In this document: one piece after another, positions 1 through 8,752 of the stretch
How the letters are laid out: the number at the start of each line of letters is the position of its first letter
How positions within the stretch are numbered: the first letter of the stretch is position 1
Source of the DNA: CAYJAZ01 sp964369185
GTDB taxonomy: Bacteria > Desulfobacterota > Desulfovibrionia > Desulfovibrionales > Desulfovibrionaceae
Direction: 5' to 3'
NCBI GenBank assembly: GCA_964369185.1
Contig: CAYJEN010000004.1
Coordinates: forward strand, 1-64,000
Length of the DNA: 64,000 nucleotides
The notes under the pieces: generated by a model
Seen by the model: the letters and a program-made list of their open reading frames with translations, nothing else
What the model was told of the DNA's origin: nothing
The model's database searches: none
Translations under genes and position numbers: made by a program

Positions 1-17
1 TTGAAAGATATATATCA

Positions 18-53
18 AATAAAGCCTTCACCTTCACGGGTGAAGGCTTTATT
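18..53. terminator. bidirectional intrinsic terminator hairpin
   Basis: A perfect 15-bp inverted repeat (18-32 with 39-53) encloses a 6-nt loop. The outer stem is A/T, so it reads as a terminator on both strands. It probably ends a gene lying left of the window and may back up the end of the RTX gene at 174. Confidence 0.75.
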
Positions 54-94
54 GCATTTATAGCACTTTTCTAAACTCTATAATAATAGAAGAA

Positions 95-129
95 ACTCCC
101 TCACAATATTTGCATAACTGTAAGGGAGT
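95..129 (-). terminator. hairpin downstream of the RTX gene
   Basis: An 11-bp inverted repeat with one mismatch (95-105 with 119-129) starts 45 bases past the RTX stop codon. There is no clear T-run on the minus strand, so it may be a weak terminator or a 3'-end stabilising hairpin. Confidence 0.4.
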
Positions 130-173
130 ATAGTATTTTATACTTAGATAAGACTATCTAGGTATGGAGTATA

Positions 174-1955
174 TTAGTGTAAGGTTATTCCTTCAACGGC
201 TTCATTAATTTCATCTAGGGTTAATCCGCCTGCGTTTTGTAGTGTGATTGATCCTACATCTGCGCCATTGTGTTGAATTTCAATTACTAGATCGGAAACA
301 GAAGTATCGCCTAAACCTGTATCAAGTCGTGAAATGCTAAAAGTGTATTCACTAGAACTAAAATCTGTGAGGTCAAGAACATCGGTTTCGACATCGAAGT
401 CAGTAATGATATCATTAAAGTTAAAAATAGCAGCTAAATCAGTTGGGCTTTCAGGTGTTGCAAAGTCCGTATTATTGAAGCGGAAAATATCAGCTCCTTC
501 ACCGCCTGTTAGAATATTGTTACCTGAACCGCCGTATATAATGTCGTTACCGCTACCTCCGTCGATTATATCATTTCCAGAACCGCCACGTAGCCCATCA
601 TTACCGGCACCACCATTGATATAGTCATTTCCGGAGCCACCAAAGATAAGGTCAGTATTTTCTCCGCCATAGATTTTATCATCGCCGCCACCACTGTGAG
701 CTATATTTAGTCCGGATTGACTTTTTTCACTTACTTTTAGAGCAGAGTCTTCTGAGTTAGCTGTATATGATAAAGTAGTATCACTTCCTTGCATAAAACC
801 TTGCATAACAGTGTTTGCATTAGCTTCGAGGTTTTTAAAGTCATGTAAATCTATATCTTCATAAGCATTACCAAGAAGAACAGCATCGTTTCCGGCGCCT
901 AAATATACATCATCATTACCTGTACCGGCATCTACATAGATATTATCTGTGGAAGTAACATCTTCAACATCGTCTCTTGTAGAGCCTAGAGGGGCACCAT
1001 TATCAGCAAAGCCGTGTATATTGGCAACTTCTATGGTCGTAGATAAATCGTATTTTATAGTATCATTATAATTACCTGTACTTATTACATAGTCATAATC
1101 ATCAGGGTTTGGAGGGTCTGGGTCTGTTGGTGGAGTAATAGGTGGGTCTGTAGGTGGAGTAATAGGTGGGTCTGTTGGTGGAGTAATAGGTGGGTCTGTA
1201 GGTGGAGCAACCGGAGGATTTGTTTCCGGTGGTGCAACAGGTGGATTTGTTGGAGGGGGCGAAGTATCAGGAGGTATAGGAGGAGTTGTATCGGGACTTA
1301 CAGGAGGGGTTGGAGGGAGAGGAGTTATTTCAGGATTAGTTGGAGGGATAACTTCTGAAGGTGTAATAATAGGTGGCGACGGTGGAGTTATTGAAGGTGG
1401 TGTACTTGGTTGTGTAGGGGTTGTAATGCTTGGAATTTGTTCAGGTACAAACTCAGCAGAAAAATCTTTATCTTGATAAAAGCTACCACCGCTTGATTGA
1501 GGTTGTGTTGATTGTTCTGTTGATTCGTTGCCATCTGCATCAGTTAGAAGAGGGTCAACAGCGTATTCAGAATCGCCTAAAACTCCGCCTAAAGAATCAG
1601 TTCCGTCTGCAAGTTCTTGAATTTGTCTTGTGAGACTATTTCTTTGGCTATAAAATTCTGCATAACCGAGGGTTGGCATAAGTTCAGGGTCAAATGCGCT
1701 GAAGAAATCAGCACCGGCAATAAGACTACCATCAAGTATGAAGTCAGGCATAAATTCTTCGTGGTAGATAGCATAAAAATCATCAAGTACAATTCTAGAA
1801 CCTTGCTCTTCAAAGTAAATTTCTAATCTATCATCAACCTTCTCGAAGATTGCTTCATCTAAAAAAAAGTCTAAAGTATATTCTATAGTTGATTCGTCAA
1901 TAAGGAAAACAATAGTTTCGCCTGCTGGTGGAATAGATAAATTTAAAGCTGGCAT
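174..1955 (-). CDS. RTX-type calcium-binding adhesin-like surface protein
   Basis: A 593-residue protein predicted to be secreted by a type I (ABC) exporter and to act at the cell surface. Residues 1-125 form a compact domain shared with the protein at 53319-54434. They include the motif FMPDF and a segment G-ADFFSAF-PELMP. Residues about 175-290 are extremely Pro/Thr-rich, with repeated PPITPPTD units. Residues about 420-490 carry six or more RTX nonapeptides (GGSGNDxxx, GGAGND, GGEGAD), the classic Ca2+-binding beta-roll. The C-terminus is short and hydrophobic/acidic, as expected of a type I secretion signal. There is no Sec signal peptide. The start at 1955 has a GAGG Shine-Dalgarno. Similar N-terminal domains occur in Desulfovibrio RTX adhesins (from memory). 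No exporter genes lie in the window. Adhesion is inferred from the family; a toxin or enzyme role is less likely because no catalytic domain is visible. Confidence 0.8.
   Translation of the reverse strand: MPALNLSIPPAGETIVFLIDESTIEYTLDFFLDEAIFEKVDDRLEIYFEEQGSRIVLDDFYAIYHEEFMPDFILDGSLIAGADFFSAFDPELMPTLGYAEFYSQRNSLTRQIQELADGTDSLGGVLGDSEYAVDPLLTDADGNESTEQSTQPQSSGGSFYQDKDFSAEFVPEQIPSITTPTQPSTPPSITPPSPPIITPSEVIPPTNPEITPLPPTPPVSPDTTPPIPPDTSPPPTNPPVAPPETNPPVAPPTDPPITPPTDPPITPPTDPPITPPTDPDPPNPDDYDYVISTGNYNDTIKYDLSTTIEVANIHGFADNGAPLGSTRDDVEDVTSTDNIYVDAGTGNDDVYLGAGNDAVLLGNAYEDIDLHDFKNLEANANTVMQGFMQGSDTTLSYTANSEDSALKVSEKSQSGLNIAHSGGGDDKIYGGENTDLIFGGSGNDYINGGAGNDGLRGGSGNDIIDGGSGNDIIYGGSGNNILTGGEGADIFRFNNTDFATPESPTDLAAIFNFNDIITDFDVETDVLDLTDFSSSEYTFSISRLDTGLGDTSVSDLVIEIQHNGADVGSITLQNAGGLTLDEINEAVEGITLH
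1123..1218 (-). repeat. 24-bp tandem repeat inside the RTX gene
   Basis: Three near-identical 24-bp units (1123-1146, 1147-1170, 1171-1194) are followed by a degenerate fourth (1195-1218). Each encodes PPITPPTD. Units alternate by a single T/A change. Such in-frame repeats can expand or contract and change the length of the proline-rich stalk. Confidence 0.85.
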
Positions 1956-1972
1956 AATAACCTCGAAGAATA

Positions 1973-2002
1973 TTTACTTTATAGTTGTAACAATAAAGTA
2001 AA
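1973..2002 (-). promoter_or_regulatory. leader hairpin before the RTX gene
   Basis: A perfect 10-bp inverted repeat (1973-1982 with 1993-2002, 10-nt loop) lies just upstream of the Shine-Dalgarno of the RTX gene. It could be an operator or a structure in the mRNA leader. The rest of the upstream gap (2003-2240) is very AT-rich, and I see no convincing promoter in it. Confidence 0.4.
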
Positions 2003-2240
2003 GCTAGTATGTTAAAATTTGCGCAGTAAAAATATAAATTTTATACTGACTCAAAACTGCTTACATTAACAAACTTCATGTTATATATAATACAATATAA
2101 TTATATTATGTTAATAAATATTATAGCATTCAATAAAGAAAAGTCAATAAAAATTGTTATAAAATATATACAAAAAAGTAAAGTGTAGAATAATAAAATC
2201 AGGCATTTATATTTTTTTTACTGATAAAAGTGTAAATAAA

Positions 2241-2283
2241 AAATAAATCAACATGTAGTTAATAACAACAAGTTGATTTATTT
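2241..2283 (-). terminator. intrinsic terminator of the oxidoreductase/GGDEF unit
   Basis: A 12-bp perfect inverted repeat (2241-2252 with 2272-2283) is followed on the minus strand by a T-rich run. It is separated from the oxidoreductase stop codon (2488) by an inserted MITE-like element, so the element sits inside the 3' untranslated region. Confidence 0.65.
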
Positions 2284-2312
2284 CTATGAGATAATGTAAT
2301 TTAGATTTTCTA

Positions 2313-2476
2313 GGGTATGTTTCTAAATTAATTCTTTTGCATTTTTGACTTTTATCATATAGGGTTCAAAAGATGTTTTTTTATTCAGTTTATGTATGTT
2401 TTGATACACTACACTTCATAAAAAAACACTTTTTGTTGAAAATTCCACAAAATCTCTTAATTTAGAAATACACCCT
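2313..2476 (-). mobile_element. MITE-like element, 164 bp, copy 1 (reverse orientation)
   Basis: The ends are GGGTATGTTTCTAAAT at the left and ATTTAGAAATACACCC at the right, forming terminal inverted repeats. Read on the minus strand it aligns along its whole length with the copies at 23378 and 39152, including the shared core GAAGTGTAGTGTATCAAAAC. It carries no ORF. The left flank is TA; the right flank is TC, so the target duplication is imperfect. This is the longest copy. See the findings for the family. Confidence 0.8.
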
Positions 2477-2487
2477 CGTAAAAAATT

Positions 2488-3471
2488 CTAATCGTTAGGG
2501 AAAATAATATTAGCTGATTTTCTTGCTTCCTCTAAAACTTCCATAACTTTAACACTATGTTCTAGTAGAGCATAACAAGTTTTTTTATCGTCAGCTGAAA
2601 ACATTTTTTCAAAAGCAATCCATTCATTCGTCATGCGAGCATCATATTTTTCATAGTCGAAATATTCTACATCATTGCCTATGCAGATTTTTCCATTTCG
2701 GCATGTATTTGTTCCACTACTTAGATGAATATATCCTTTTTCCCCTTGAATAGAGATGAAACTATCACTGGTAGAGTCTTTAGCTGCTATTGATACGGCG
2801 TGAAAATCTTTATAGCTAAGAGTTGCTATGCCTGATGTATCCACTCCACTATGACCAATATTTGCAAGATATTGAGTGGCGAGAGGCTTTCCGAAAAGCC
2901 CTATAATAAAGTGTAGATTATAGATGTTTAAGTCGTAAAGAGTGCCGCCGCATGATTCTAAACGAAATACAGGCTCTATTTCACCTTGTAAATATTGAGG
3001 ATATCTACTTGATGCTTTAGAAAAGTTTGCTTGTACTATCTTAATTTTTCCAATTTTGTGCAAATTATCTTTTATAAACTGAAAATTAGGGGAATAGATT
3101 ACCGTAATTGCTTCAAATAAAAATAGATTTTTTTCAATAGCAAGATTTTTCAGCTCTTCTGTTTCTTTTGCAAGAGATGTAAATGGCTTTTCGCAAATTA
3201 CGTGCTTATTTGCTAACAAAGCTTTTTTTACATAGTTGTAATGAACATTATTTGAAACGGCGATATATACAAAATCTATATCGTTATCGAGTAGAATTTC
3301 TTCATAATCTGTATAGATTTCATCTATTTTAAATTTTTCAGCTAATTCCTTTGCCTTAGAAATACTTTTTTCGCGTGAACATATTGCTACACATTCAATA
3401 TTGGGCACATTCTGTATTGTTTGTAAGCCATCATGTGCAATCATACCATTTCCTATAACAGCTATTTTCAT
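2488..3471 (-). CDS. Gfo/Idh/MocA-family NAD(P)-dependent oxidoreductase
   Basis: A 327-residue cytosolic dehydrogenase of the glucose-fructose oxidoreductase/inositol dehydrogenase superfamily. The N-terminal Rossmann fold starts at residue 3 with the dinucleotide motif IGNGMIA. The family EKP motif, whose lysine contacts nucleotide and substrate, is at residues 94-96. The C-terminal alpha/beta substrate domain contains a GGTLYDLNIYNLHFI segment, corresponding to the conserved D-x-x-x-Y-x-x-x-H region. Length is typical. It lies 24 bases downstream of the diguanylate cyclase on the same strand, so the two are probably cotranscribed. The substrate (a sugar, polyol or trans-dihydrodiol) cannot be told from sequence. 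Confidence 0.85.
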   Translation of the reverse strand: MKIAVIGNGMIAHDGLQTIQNVPNIECVAICSREKSISKAKELAEKFKIDEIYTDYEEILLDNDIDFVYIAVSNNVHYNYVKKALLANKHVICEKPFTSLAKETEELKNLAIEKNLFLFEAITVIYSPNFQFIKDNLHKIGKIKIVQANFSKASSRYPQYLQGEIEPVFRLESCGGTLYDLNIYNLHFIIGLFGKPLATQYLANIGHSGVDTSGIATLSYKDFHAVSIAAKDSTSDSFISIQGEKGYIHLSSGTNTCRNGKICIGNDVEYFDYEKYDARMTNEWIAFEKMFSADDKKTCYALLEHSVKVMEVLEEARKSANIIFPND

Positions 3472-3495
3472 ATTATAACCTTTGTTTTTTTATTT

Positions 3496-5406
3496 TTATT
3501 CTCTATCTTTGATGCTGTCAATATCGGTTCTTTGTGACTTATAATCTATATTGGTATTTCCATCAAAGAATTGAAAGTTATTTTTTCCTTTCGTTTTAGC
3601 CGAATACAAAGCAATATCAGCATGATGATAAAGTGATGTAAATAAATCTGCATGAACAGGATAAATTGCAATTCCCATACTTACAGAAATTTTAACACTT
3701 TTCCCATCTTTCTCATAAGATTTATTGAAAAAGTTTATTATTGCCGTGCATTTATCTATAACGAGTTGTTCTGATTTAATATCATGCATGAAGACGAAAA
3801 ATTCATCGCCACCTATTCTTCCTACTATATCGTTATGACGGAAGCTTGTTTTTAGATAGTCGGCAAGTTCTTTTATAACTTGATCACCGTATTGATGCCC
3901 GAAAGTATCATTCAGCATTTTAAAGTTATCTAAGTCAATAATAATAAGGCTATGTTGATCTTTTTTAGGGTCAGCTTTCTCAATTGTGTTCGCGATGAGA
4001 GCTTCTGTTGTGCCTTTATTGTATATTTGAGTTAAAGAATCTAGTTCGGACATTTTTCGTAATAATGCAGCTTCTTTTTCTTGTTCATCAATATTTTCTA
4101 AGAAACCGATAGCTTTATCATAGATATTGCTCTTACTTTCAGTTGCAATTGGTACGGCTGAAAAAATATACCAATGATAATCACCAGTACTATGGAGTAT
4201 ACGTAATTTAATATCAGATGCTTTATGACCTTTTTTTAGATTCTCAATAATCTGTTGTGAAGCTAGTAAATCCTCAGGAAAAATATATTTACGAAACATA
4301 CTTCTATTATGGAAAAATGCATTAGGGTTTCCGCTAAGAACTTCATGTAATTTTCCTGTAACTTTTATTGTATCGTTAGTAAAATCCCATTCGAGTATAT
4401 TTTTTTTAGTTTGTTCGGAAACGAATCTAAAGTTTTTTTCATTTGTTTCTGCAAATTTTTTCAAATCTCTTTGTGATTTATAAGTCCAAGCGATTAAAAC
4501 AAAAGCAACTAAAGCAAGATTTATAACTAAAATAACGGAGGTCAGTATATCTTCCTCTAGTCTTTCTTGAATAATATCTTGAGGGATAACTGCAAACATT
4601 ACCCAATTATTTATGTTAACAGGAGTGTAGTAACCGGCACGTTCATTGTCGTCAACAATGTAGCGAACTAAACCTTCTTTTCTTTCGGTGAAAGCTTTTC
4701 TTACGTCTTCACGATCGTAACCATCAACAATGTCAACAGTATTAAGAGCTTCAATAAAGCTGATATCCATAAGGAGCATAAGCTCGCTTTCAGATGCAGC
4801 TAAATACTGGCCATCTGAATCAATAAGATTGAAATATCCACCTACGTTATAAAATATTTTGTCAAAAATTTGTGAGAGAGTTTTACTTTTTAATATACCA
4901 ACTAAATAAAGTTCTAATGAGCCATTTTTATTAATGACGGGTACATTAATTGAAATTGAGTTTGTGCCTGTATGGTTATCAGTATAAAGGTCGGTGATAT
5001 AGATTTCCCTTTTTTTCATTTTATCAGTGAATTTATAGGTACTTGGTATCATTTTACCATTATTTGAAAGGTATGAAGTACCATCAGGGTAGACAAGTGC
5101 AATACAAGAAAAGTCTTCCATATTGACTAAATCATTAACTGAATCAATTATTTTTTCAGTATTATAGTTGTTATCTTTAAAAGATTCAGCAGTTATTTTT
5201 AGGAAATTTGTATATTTATCTAATGTTAGTTCAACGGAGTTTGCATTGTTGCGTGCTACAGCGCCAAGCATATCATCAAAGTCGGCAATTTCATTATCAT
5301 TCATGCGAAAAATGAAAAAAGTACCTGATGCTACAACCCAAATAAGGAGTAGAAAAAAAAGTATAAGGTTTTTCAAGCTCATATATTTTTGCAGTAAATT
5401 TTGCAA
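3496..5406 (-). CDS. membrane diguanylate cyclase (dCache-PAS-GGDEF)
   Basis: A 636-residue inner-membrane sensor that should make cyclic di-GMP. One membrane segment (about residues 11-32) is followed by a periplasmic Cache-type sensor region (about 35-280), a second membrane segment (about 285-305), a PAS-like domain (about 325-445) and a GGDEF domain (about 460-625). The active-site motif RIGGDEF is intact at residues 530-536. An inhibitory-site RxxD (523-526) lies the canonical five residues upstream, so feedback inhibition is likely. No EAL domain is present. The start is TTG at 5406, because a strong AAGGAG lies seven bases before it; the internal ATG at 5382 has no ribosome site and would begin inside the membrane segment. 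The neighbouring RTX adhesin fits c-di-GMP-controlled attachment, but that link is inferred. Confidence 0.9.
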   Translation of the reverse strand: MQNLLQKYMSLKNLILFFLLLIWVVASGTFFIFRMNDNEIADFDDMLGAVARNNANSVELTLDKYTNFLKITAESFKDNNYNTEKIIDSVNDLVNMEDFSCIALVYPDGTSYLSNNGKMIPSTYKFTDKMKKREIYITDLYTDNHTGTNSISINVPVINKNGSLELYLVGILKSKTLSQIFDKIFYNVGGYFNLIDSDGQYLAASESELMLLMDISFIEALNTVDIVDGYDREDVRKAFTERKEGLVRYIVDDNERAGYYTPVNINNWVMFAVIPQDIIQERLEEDILTSVILVINLALVAFVLIAWTYKSQRDLKKFAETNEKNFRFVSEQTKKNILEWDFTNDTIKVTGKLHEVLSGNPNAFFHNRSMFRKYIFPEDLLASQQIIENLKKGHKASDIKLRILHSTGDYHWYIFSAVPIATESKSNIYDKAIGFLENIDEQEKEAALLRKMSELDSLTQIYNKGTTEALIANTIEKADPKKDQHSLIIIDLDNFKMLNDTFGHQYGDQVIKELADYLKTSFRHNDIVGRIGGDEFFVFMHDIKSEQLVIDKCTAIINFFNKSYEKDGKSVKISVSMGIAIYPVHADLFTSLYHHADIALYSAKTKGKNNFQFFDGNTNIDYKSQRTDIDSIKDRE

Positions 5407-5600
5407 ACTTTAGCTCCTTATGAAATAACTCTCATATACAACGAAAACACTCATGCTATATTAGATAATGGGGAGTTTTTAGTTTTTTGTCAAGTAACTA
5501 AAAATAGATAAAAAATAGAAAAATCTATATCAACTATTTATTATATAAGGTAATAGTTATATTTTATGCATAAAAAAAATTATAAAAAATAATATAACTA

Positions 5601-5726
5601 GGGTGTGTTTCTACAATAAGAGATTTTGTGGTGTTTTCAATAAAAAGTGATTTTTTATTAAGTGCAGTGTATCAAAACATATATAAACTTAATAAAAAAC
5701 AAAAAAAATAATTTAGAAACATACCT
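5601..5726 (+). mobile_element. MITE-like element, 126 bp, copy 2
   Basis: The ends are GGGTGTGTTTCTA and TTTAGAAACATACCT, the last base being a C-to-T change from the family. It is flanked by TA at 5599-5600 and 5727-5728. The core AGTGCAGTGTATCAAAACAT matches the other copies. It is internally shortened near the right end. It lies between the GGDEF gene and the terminator of the symporter gene. No ORF. Confidence 0.8.
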
Positions 5727-5740
5727 TAAAAATAAACAAT

Positions 5741-5779
5741 AATAAAGGGAAATCAATTTTTATTTGATTTCCCTTTATT
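5741..5779 (-). terminator. intrinsic terminator of the alanine symporter gene
   Basis: A 16-bp perfect inverted repeat (5741-5756 with 5764-5779) starts 11 bases beyond the symporter stop codon. A T-rich stretch follows on the minus strand. This terminator, the MITE copy at 5601 and AT-rich sequence account for the 383-base gap 5407-5789. Confidence 0.8.
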
Positions 5780-5789
5780 TTTTTATATC

Positions 5790-7139
5790 TTAGCCTTCAC
5801 CAGTTTCGATATACTTTTTCGTAAGTCTGAAAAGTACCGGGCTTAGAAGTATAAGTCCTATAAGGTTAGGAATAGCCATCATAGCATTTAGGTTATCAGC
5901 AACAAGCCAAACAAGATCAAGGCTAGCAACCGCACCAACAGGGATAACAGCTACATAAACAACACGGAAAGCAGTTACAAATTTTTCGCCAACTAAGTAG
6001 ATAACACAACGTTCTGCGTATACACACCAGCCTAATATGGTGCTATATGCAAAGAGTGCAATACTTAGAGAAACAAACATACCACCGTAAGGAATAACAG
6101 TATCAAAAGCCAAACTTGTAAGAGCAGAACCGGTTTCACCAGAAGTCCAAGCGCCTGTAAGAATGATTGCTAAACCAGTAACGGTACAAACAATGATACT
6201 ATCAATGAAAGTTCCAAGCATACCAACAAGACCCATTGTTACAGGACCTGAAGTTGATGCCGCGGCATACGCGATACAACCAGAACCAAGACCGGCTTCG
6301 TTAGAGAATAAACCACGTGCAACACCCATACGAATAGCAAGCATAACGCTAGCACCGGCAAAGCCACCGGTAGCCGCAGTAGGTTTGAATGCTTCTTCAA
6401 ATACAAGAGCAAAAGCAGCAGGAACTTCAGTAATTTTCATACCGATAAGAACAAGACCGCCGGCACAGAAAAGAAGTGCCATAGCAGGAACAAGAATACC
6501 TGCAACATCAGCGATACGTTTTACACCACCAACAATAACTGCACCTGAAAGAACAAATAATACAATAGCAGTAACATAAGAAGGTATGCCAAAACTTGCA
6601 GTTAAAGCAGCTGCAACAGAGTTTGCTTGAACAGTGTTACCAATGCCAAAACTTGCAAGAGCCGCAAAAAGTGCAAATGCTGCACCAAGCCAACCCCAGT
6701 TTTTACCTAAACCGTTTTTGATAAAGTACATTGGTCCACCAACGTATGAACCTTTATCTGTAACTTCGCGATACTCAATAGCTAGAACAGTTTCAGCATA
6801 CTTAGTGGCCATACCCATAAGGGCAGTCATCCACATCCAAAAAAGTGCGCCAGGTCCACCAACGAAGATAGCTGTTGCAACACCTGCGATGTTACCAGTA
6901 CCGATAGTGGCAGCGAGGGCTGTCATTAAAGCATTAAATGTTGAAACTTCGCCTTTTTCACCCGATTTTATTGAGCGCCCGGCCCACATTAGCTTGAAGG
7001 CTTTGCCAATTTGAGTGAAAGAGAAGAGCTTAAGTCCAATTGTGAGGTAGAAGCCGGTTCCAAGTAAAAGAACCAACATAATAGGTCCCCATAGAACTCC
7101 GTTAATCGAGTTCATGACCGCAGTAAACTGTTCAATCAT
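5790..7139 (-). CDS. sodium:alanine (amino acid) symporter, AgcS family
   Basis: A 449-residue polytopic inner-membrane protein of the alanine/glycine:cation symporter family (AlsT/DagA/AgcS), importing alanine or glycine with Na+ (or H+). It has about ten or eleven hydrophobic segments. Family hallmarks include TALAATIGTGNIAGVATAI (about residues 71-89), a GGPMYFI segment, and FSNEAGLGSG (about 275-284), which belongs to the Na+/substrate site. Length is normal. The start at 7139 follows a strong GGGGGA Shine-Dalgarno. It stands alone with its own terminator. Substrate choice between alanine, glycine and glutamine is not decidable here. Confidence 0.9.
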   Translation of the reverse strand: MIEQFTAVMNSINGVLWGPIMLVLLLGTGFYLTIGLKLFSFTQIGKAFKLMWAGRSIKSGEKGEVSTFNALMTALAATIGTGNIAGVATAIFVGGPGALFWMWMTALMGMATKYAETVLAIEYREVTDKGSYVGGPMYFIKNGLGKNWGWLGAAFALFAALASFGIGNTVQANSVAAALTASFGIPSYVTAIVLFVLSGAVIVGGVKRIADVAGILVPAMALLFCAGGLVLIGMKITEVPAAFALVFEEAFKPTAATGGFAGASVMLAIRMGVARGLFSNEAGLGSGCIAYAAASTSGPVTMGLVGMLGTFIDSIIVCTVTGLAIILTGAWTSGETGSALTSLAFDTVIPYGGMFVSLSIALFAYSTILGWCVYAERCVIYLVGEKFVTAFRVVYVAVIPVGAVASLDLVWLVADNLNAMMAIPNLIGLILLSPVLFRLTKKYIETGEG

Positions 7140-7393
7140 AATATTCCCCCGTATCGGTATTTTTTATACTTTTAACATAAAAAAAAGTAACTTGCAAGAA
7201 AATTATTAGATTTTAACAATAATGTAAAAAATCACAAACATAAACTATTGAAATTATTTGTTTTTAACAAAAGAGTTGTTATTTTTATTGTATTTTGTGA
7301 ATTTTATAAAGTTTTTTCTTCTTTGTAGTTTAGTTTTTGTAGAGGTTAATTTTTTGCTTATCTTCTTGAATATACATATCTTTGTAATTAAGA

Positions 7394-7423
7394 AGCGCTT
7401 ACTATTTTGAAATAGTAAGCGCT
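7394..7423. other. perfect palindromic hairpin in the hypB/symporter gap
   Basis: A 14-bp perfect inverted repeat with a 2-nt centre lies in the 351-base gap 7140-7490. It is 68 bases downstream of the hypB stop and could end hypBA transcription, although no T-run follows on the minus strand. It could also be an operator for the symporter gene. The rest of the gap is AT-rich leader and promoter space of the symporter with no ORF that I can support. Confidence 0.5.
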
Positions 7424-7490
7424 GTATTAAAAATTATTAAGTACAAACATAGTCAAGTTGCTACTTATTGATTGTTTATATTAAGTTATA

Positions 7491-8141
7491 TTAGACATTT
7501 TTTCTGTAGTTTCTTAACCAGTCATACCAGTGGTTTAACCCTTCTGACGTTGTGCAGGAAACCGGAAAAATTTGTAAATCCCCGTTAATTGCCATTGCAT
7601 GACGTGTTGCATTCTCAAGCGAGAAAGGAACATATGGTAACAGGTCTATTTTATTTAGGAGCATTGCTTTAGAATTGTGGAAGAGGGTAGGGTATTTTTC
7701 CGGTTTATCATCACCTTCGGTTGTGGATAAGATAGCAATTTTTGCATGCTCGCCACAGTCGAATTCTACAGGGCAGACCATATTACCTACGTTCTCAATG
7801 AAAAGGATATCAATAGTAGAAAGATCAAAATTTTCTATAGCTTTTGCAATCATATCAGCATTTAAGTGACAACCGCCATCGGTATTGATTTGCACTGCTT
7901 GAGTTCCTGTTTGTGCTATACGTCTTGCATCGTTGTCGGTTTGTAAATCACCTTCAATCACGGCAAATTTAAATTCTGCGGATAAATCTTTAAGAGTTTT
8001 TTCAAGAAGAGAAGTTTTTCCTGCACCGGGAGAAGAAATAAGATTAAGTACAAGCACATCATTTTCTTTGAAAATATCTTTCAATTCTTGCGCTTTATTG
8101 TCGTTAGATTCAAGAACATTTCTAATAACAGGTATTTGCAT
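7491..8141 (-). CDS. hypB: hydrogenase/urease nickel incorporation GTPase HypB
   Basis: A 216-residue cytosolic SIMIBI GTPase that inserts Ni2+ into [NiFe] hydrogenase precursors with HypA. The P-loop SSPGAGKTSLL is at residues 37-47, the guanine-binding NKID lies near 160, and the metal-site residues of the G domain are present as Cys91-His92 and Cys123. It lacks the N-terminal CxxCGC high-affinity nickel motif and the His-rich stretch of some homologues, so it is the short form. It lies 74 bases downstream of hypA, read in the same direction. The other hyp genes and the hydrogenase itself are not in the window. Confidence 0.93.
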   Translation of the reverse strand: MQIPVIRNVLESNDNKAQELKDIFKENDVLVLNLISSPGAGKTSLLEKTLKDLSAEFKFAVIEGDLQTDNDARRIAQTGTQAVQINTDGGCHLNADMIAKAIENFDLSTIDILFIENVGNMVCPVEFDCGEHAKIAILSTTEGDDKPEKYPTLFHNSKAMLLNKIDLLPYVPFSLENATRHAMAINGDLQIFPVSCTTSEGLNHWYDWLRNYRKNV

Positions 8142-8215
8142 AATAAATCCTTTAGGTTGAGGGTGAATTTCTGGTGATTTATAAAAAAATAACTTTGATT
8201 ATGTCAAAAAAGCAT

Positions 8216-8587
8216 CTAATTTTCTTCAGCTTCTATATGATCAACTATAAGTTCTTTTCCTTCTAGTAGCTTATGTGAACCAACATTATTACAATGCGGG
8301 CAAGGCATAAATATAATATTTTTATCCATAGAAGTAAAAGTTTTTTTGCAGGCAGAGCATTCTAAAAGTGGCGGTATAACTTCAAGTTCAAGCTTACTTC
8401 CGCTTAGAGTTGGATCGTCAACAATGATTGATTCATAAGCTGCAAGAAGAATATCCGGCACAACCTGACTCAATAAGCCATGCTTTACTTTAATAGATTT
8501 TACCTTAATTTTTTCAGAATTTTCAAGTTGAGAAATATTATCATAAACAATGTTTTTTATCGAGTAAGCAATAGAAAATTCATGCAT
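8216..8587 (-). CDS. hypA: hydrogenase maturation nickel metallochaperone HypA
   Basis: A 123-residue partner of HypB. The nickel-binding N-terminus is MHEFS with His2; the family usually has Leu or Met in place of Phe. The zinc ribbon has two Cys pairs, Cys77/Cys80 and Cys96/Cys99. Length is typical (113-125). It is the first gene of a hypA-hypB unit read leftwards and diverges from the TPR gene at 8753. It serves the [NiFe] hydrogenase expected in a hydrogen-metabolising sulfate reducer. Confidence 0.93.
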   Translation of the reverse strand: MHEFSIAYSIKNIVYDNISQLENSEKIKVKSIKVKHGLLSQVVPDILLAAYESIIVDDPTLSGSKLELEVIPPLLECSACKKTFTSMDKNIIFMPCPHCNNVGSHKLLEGKELIVDHIEAEEN

Positions 8588-8659
8588 GTTTATTGTAACC
8601 TTTTGTTATTTATTGTTTTATTTTTTACTAATTCCATAAAAATATGGGCTTAAAAAAGC

Positions 8660-8688
8660 TTGAAGTAGTAGAATTTTTGAAGTATAAT
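8660..8688 (+). promoter_or_regulatory. sigma-70 promoter of the TPR/AMIN gene pair
   Basis: The -35 TTGAAG (8660-8665) and a perfect -10 TATAAT (8683-8688) are separated by 17 bases, 64 bases before the start of the TPR gene. Confidence 0.7.
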
Positions 8689-8752
8689 GTAGTACGTAAA
8701 ATGTGTCAAAGAAAAATACTTTATGAAATAAAACGGATAAGGGGCTTTTAGC

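Noticed and set aside
1123..1218. CRISPR-like repeat array
   Set aside because: Repeats of 24 bp are directly joined without spacers and are in frame as PPITPPTD codons, so this is a coding tandem repeat. No CRISPR array or cas gene is present in the window.
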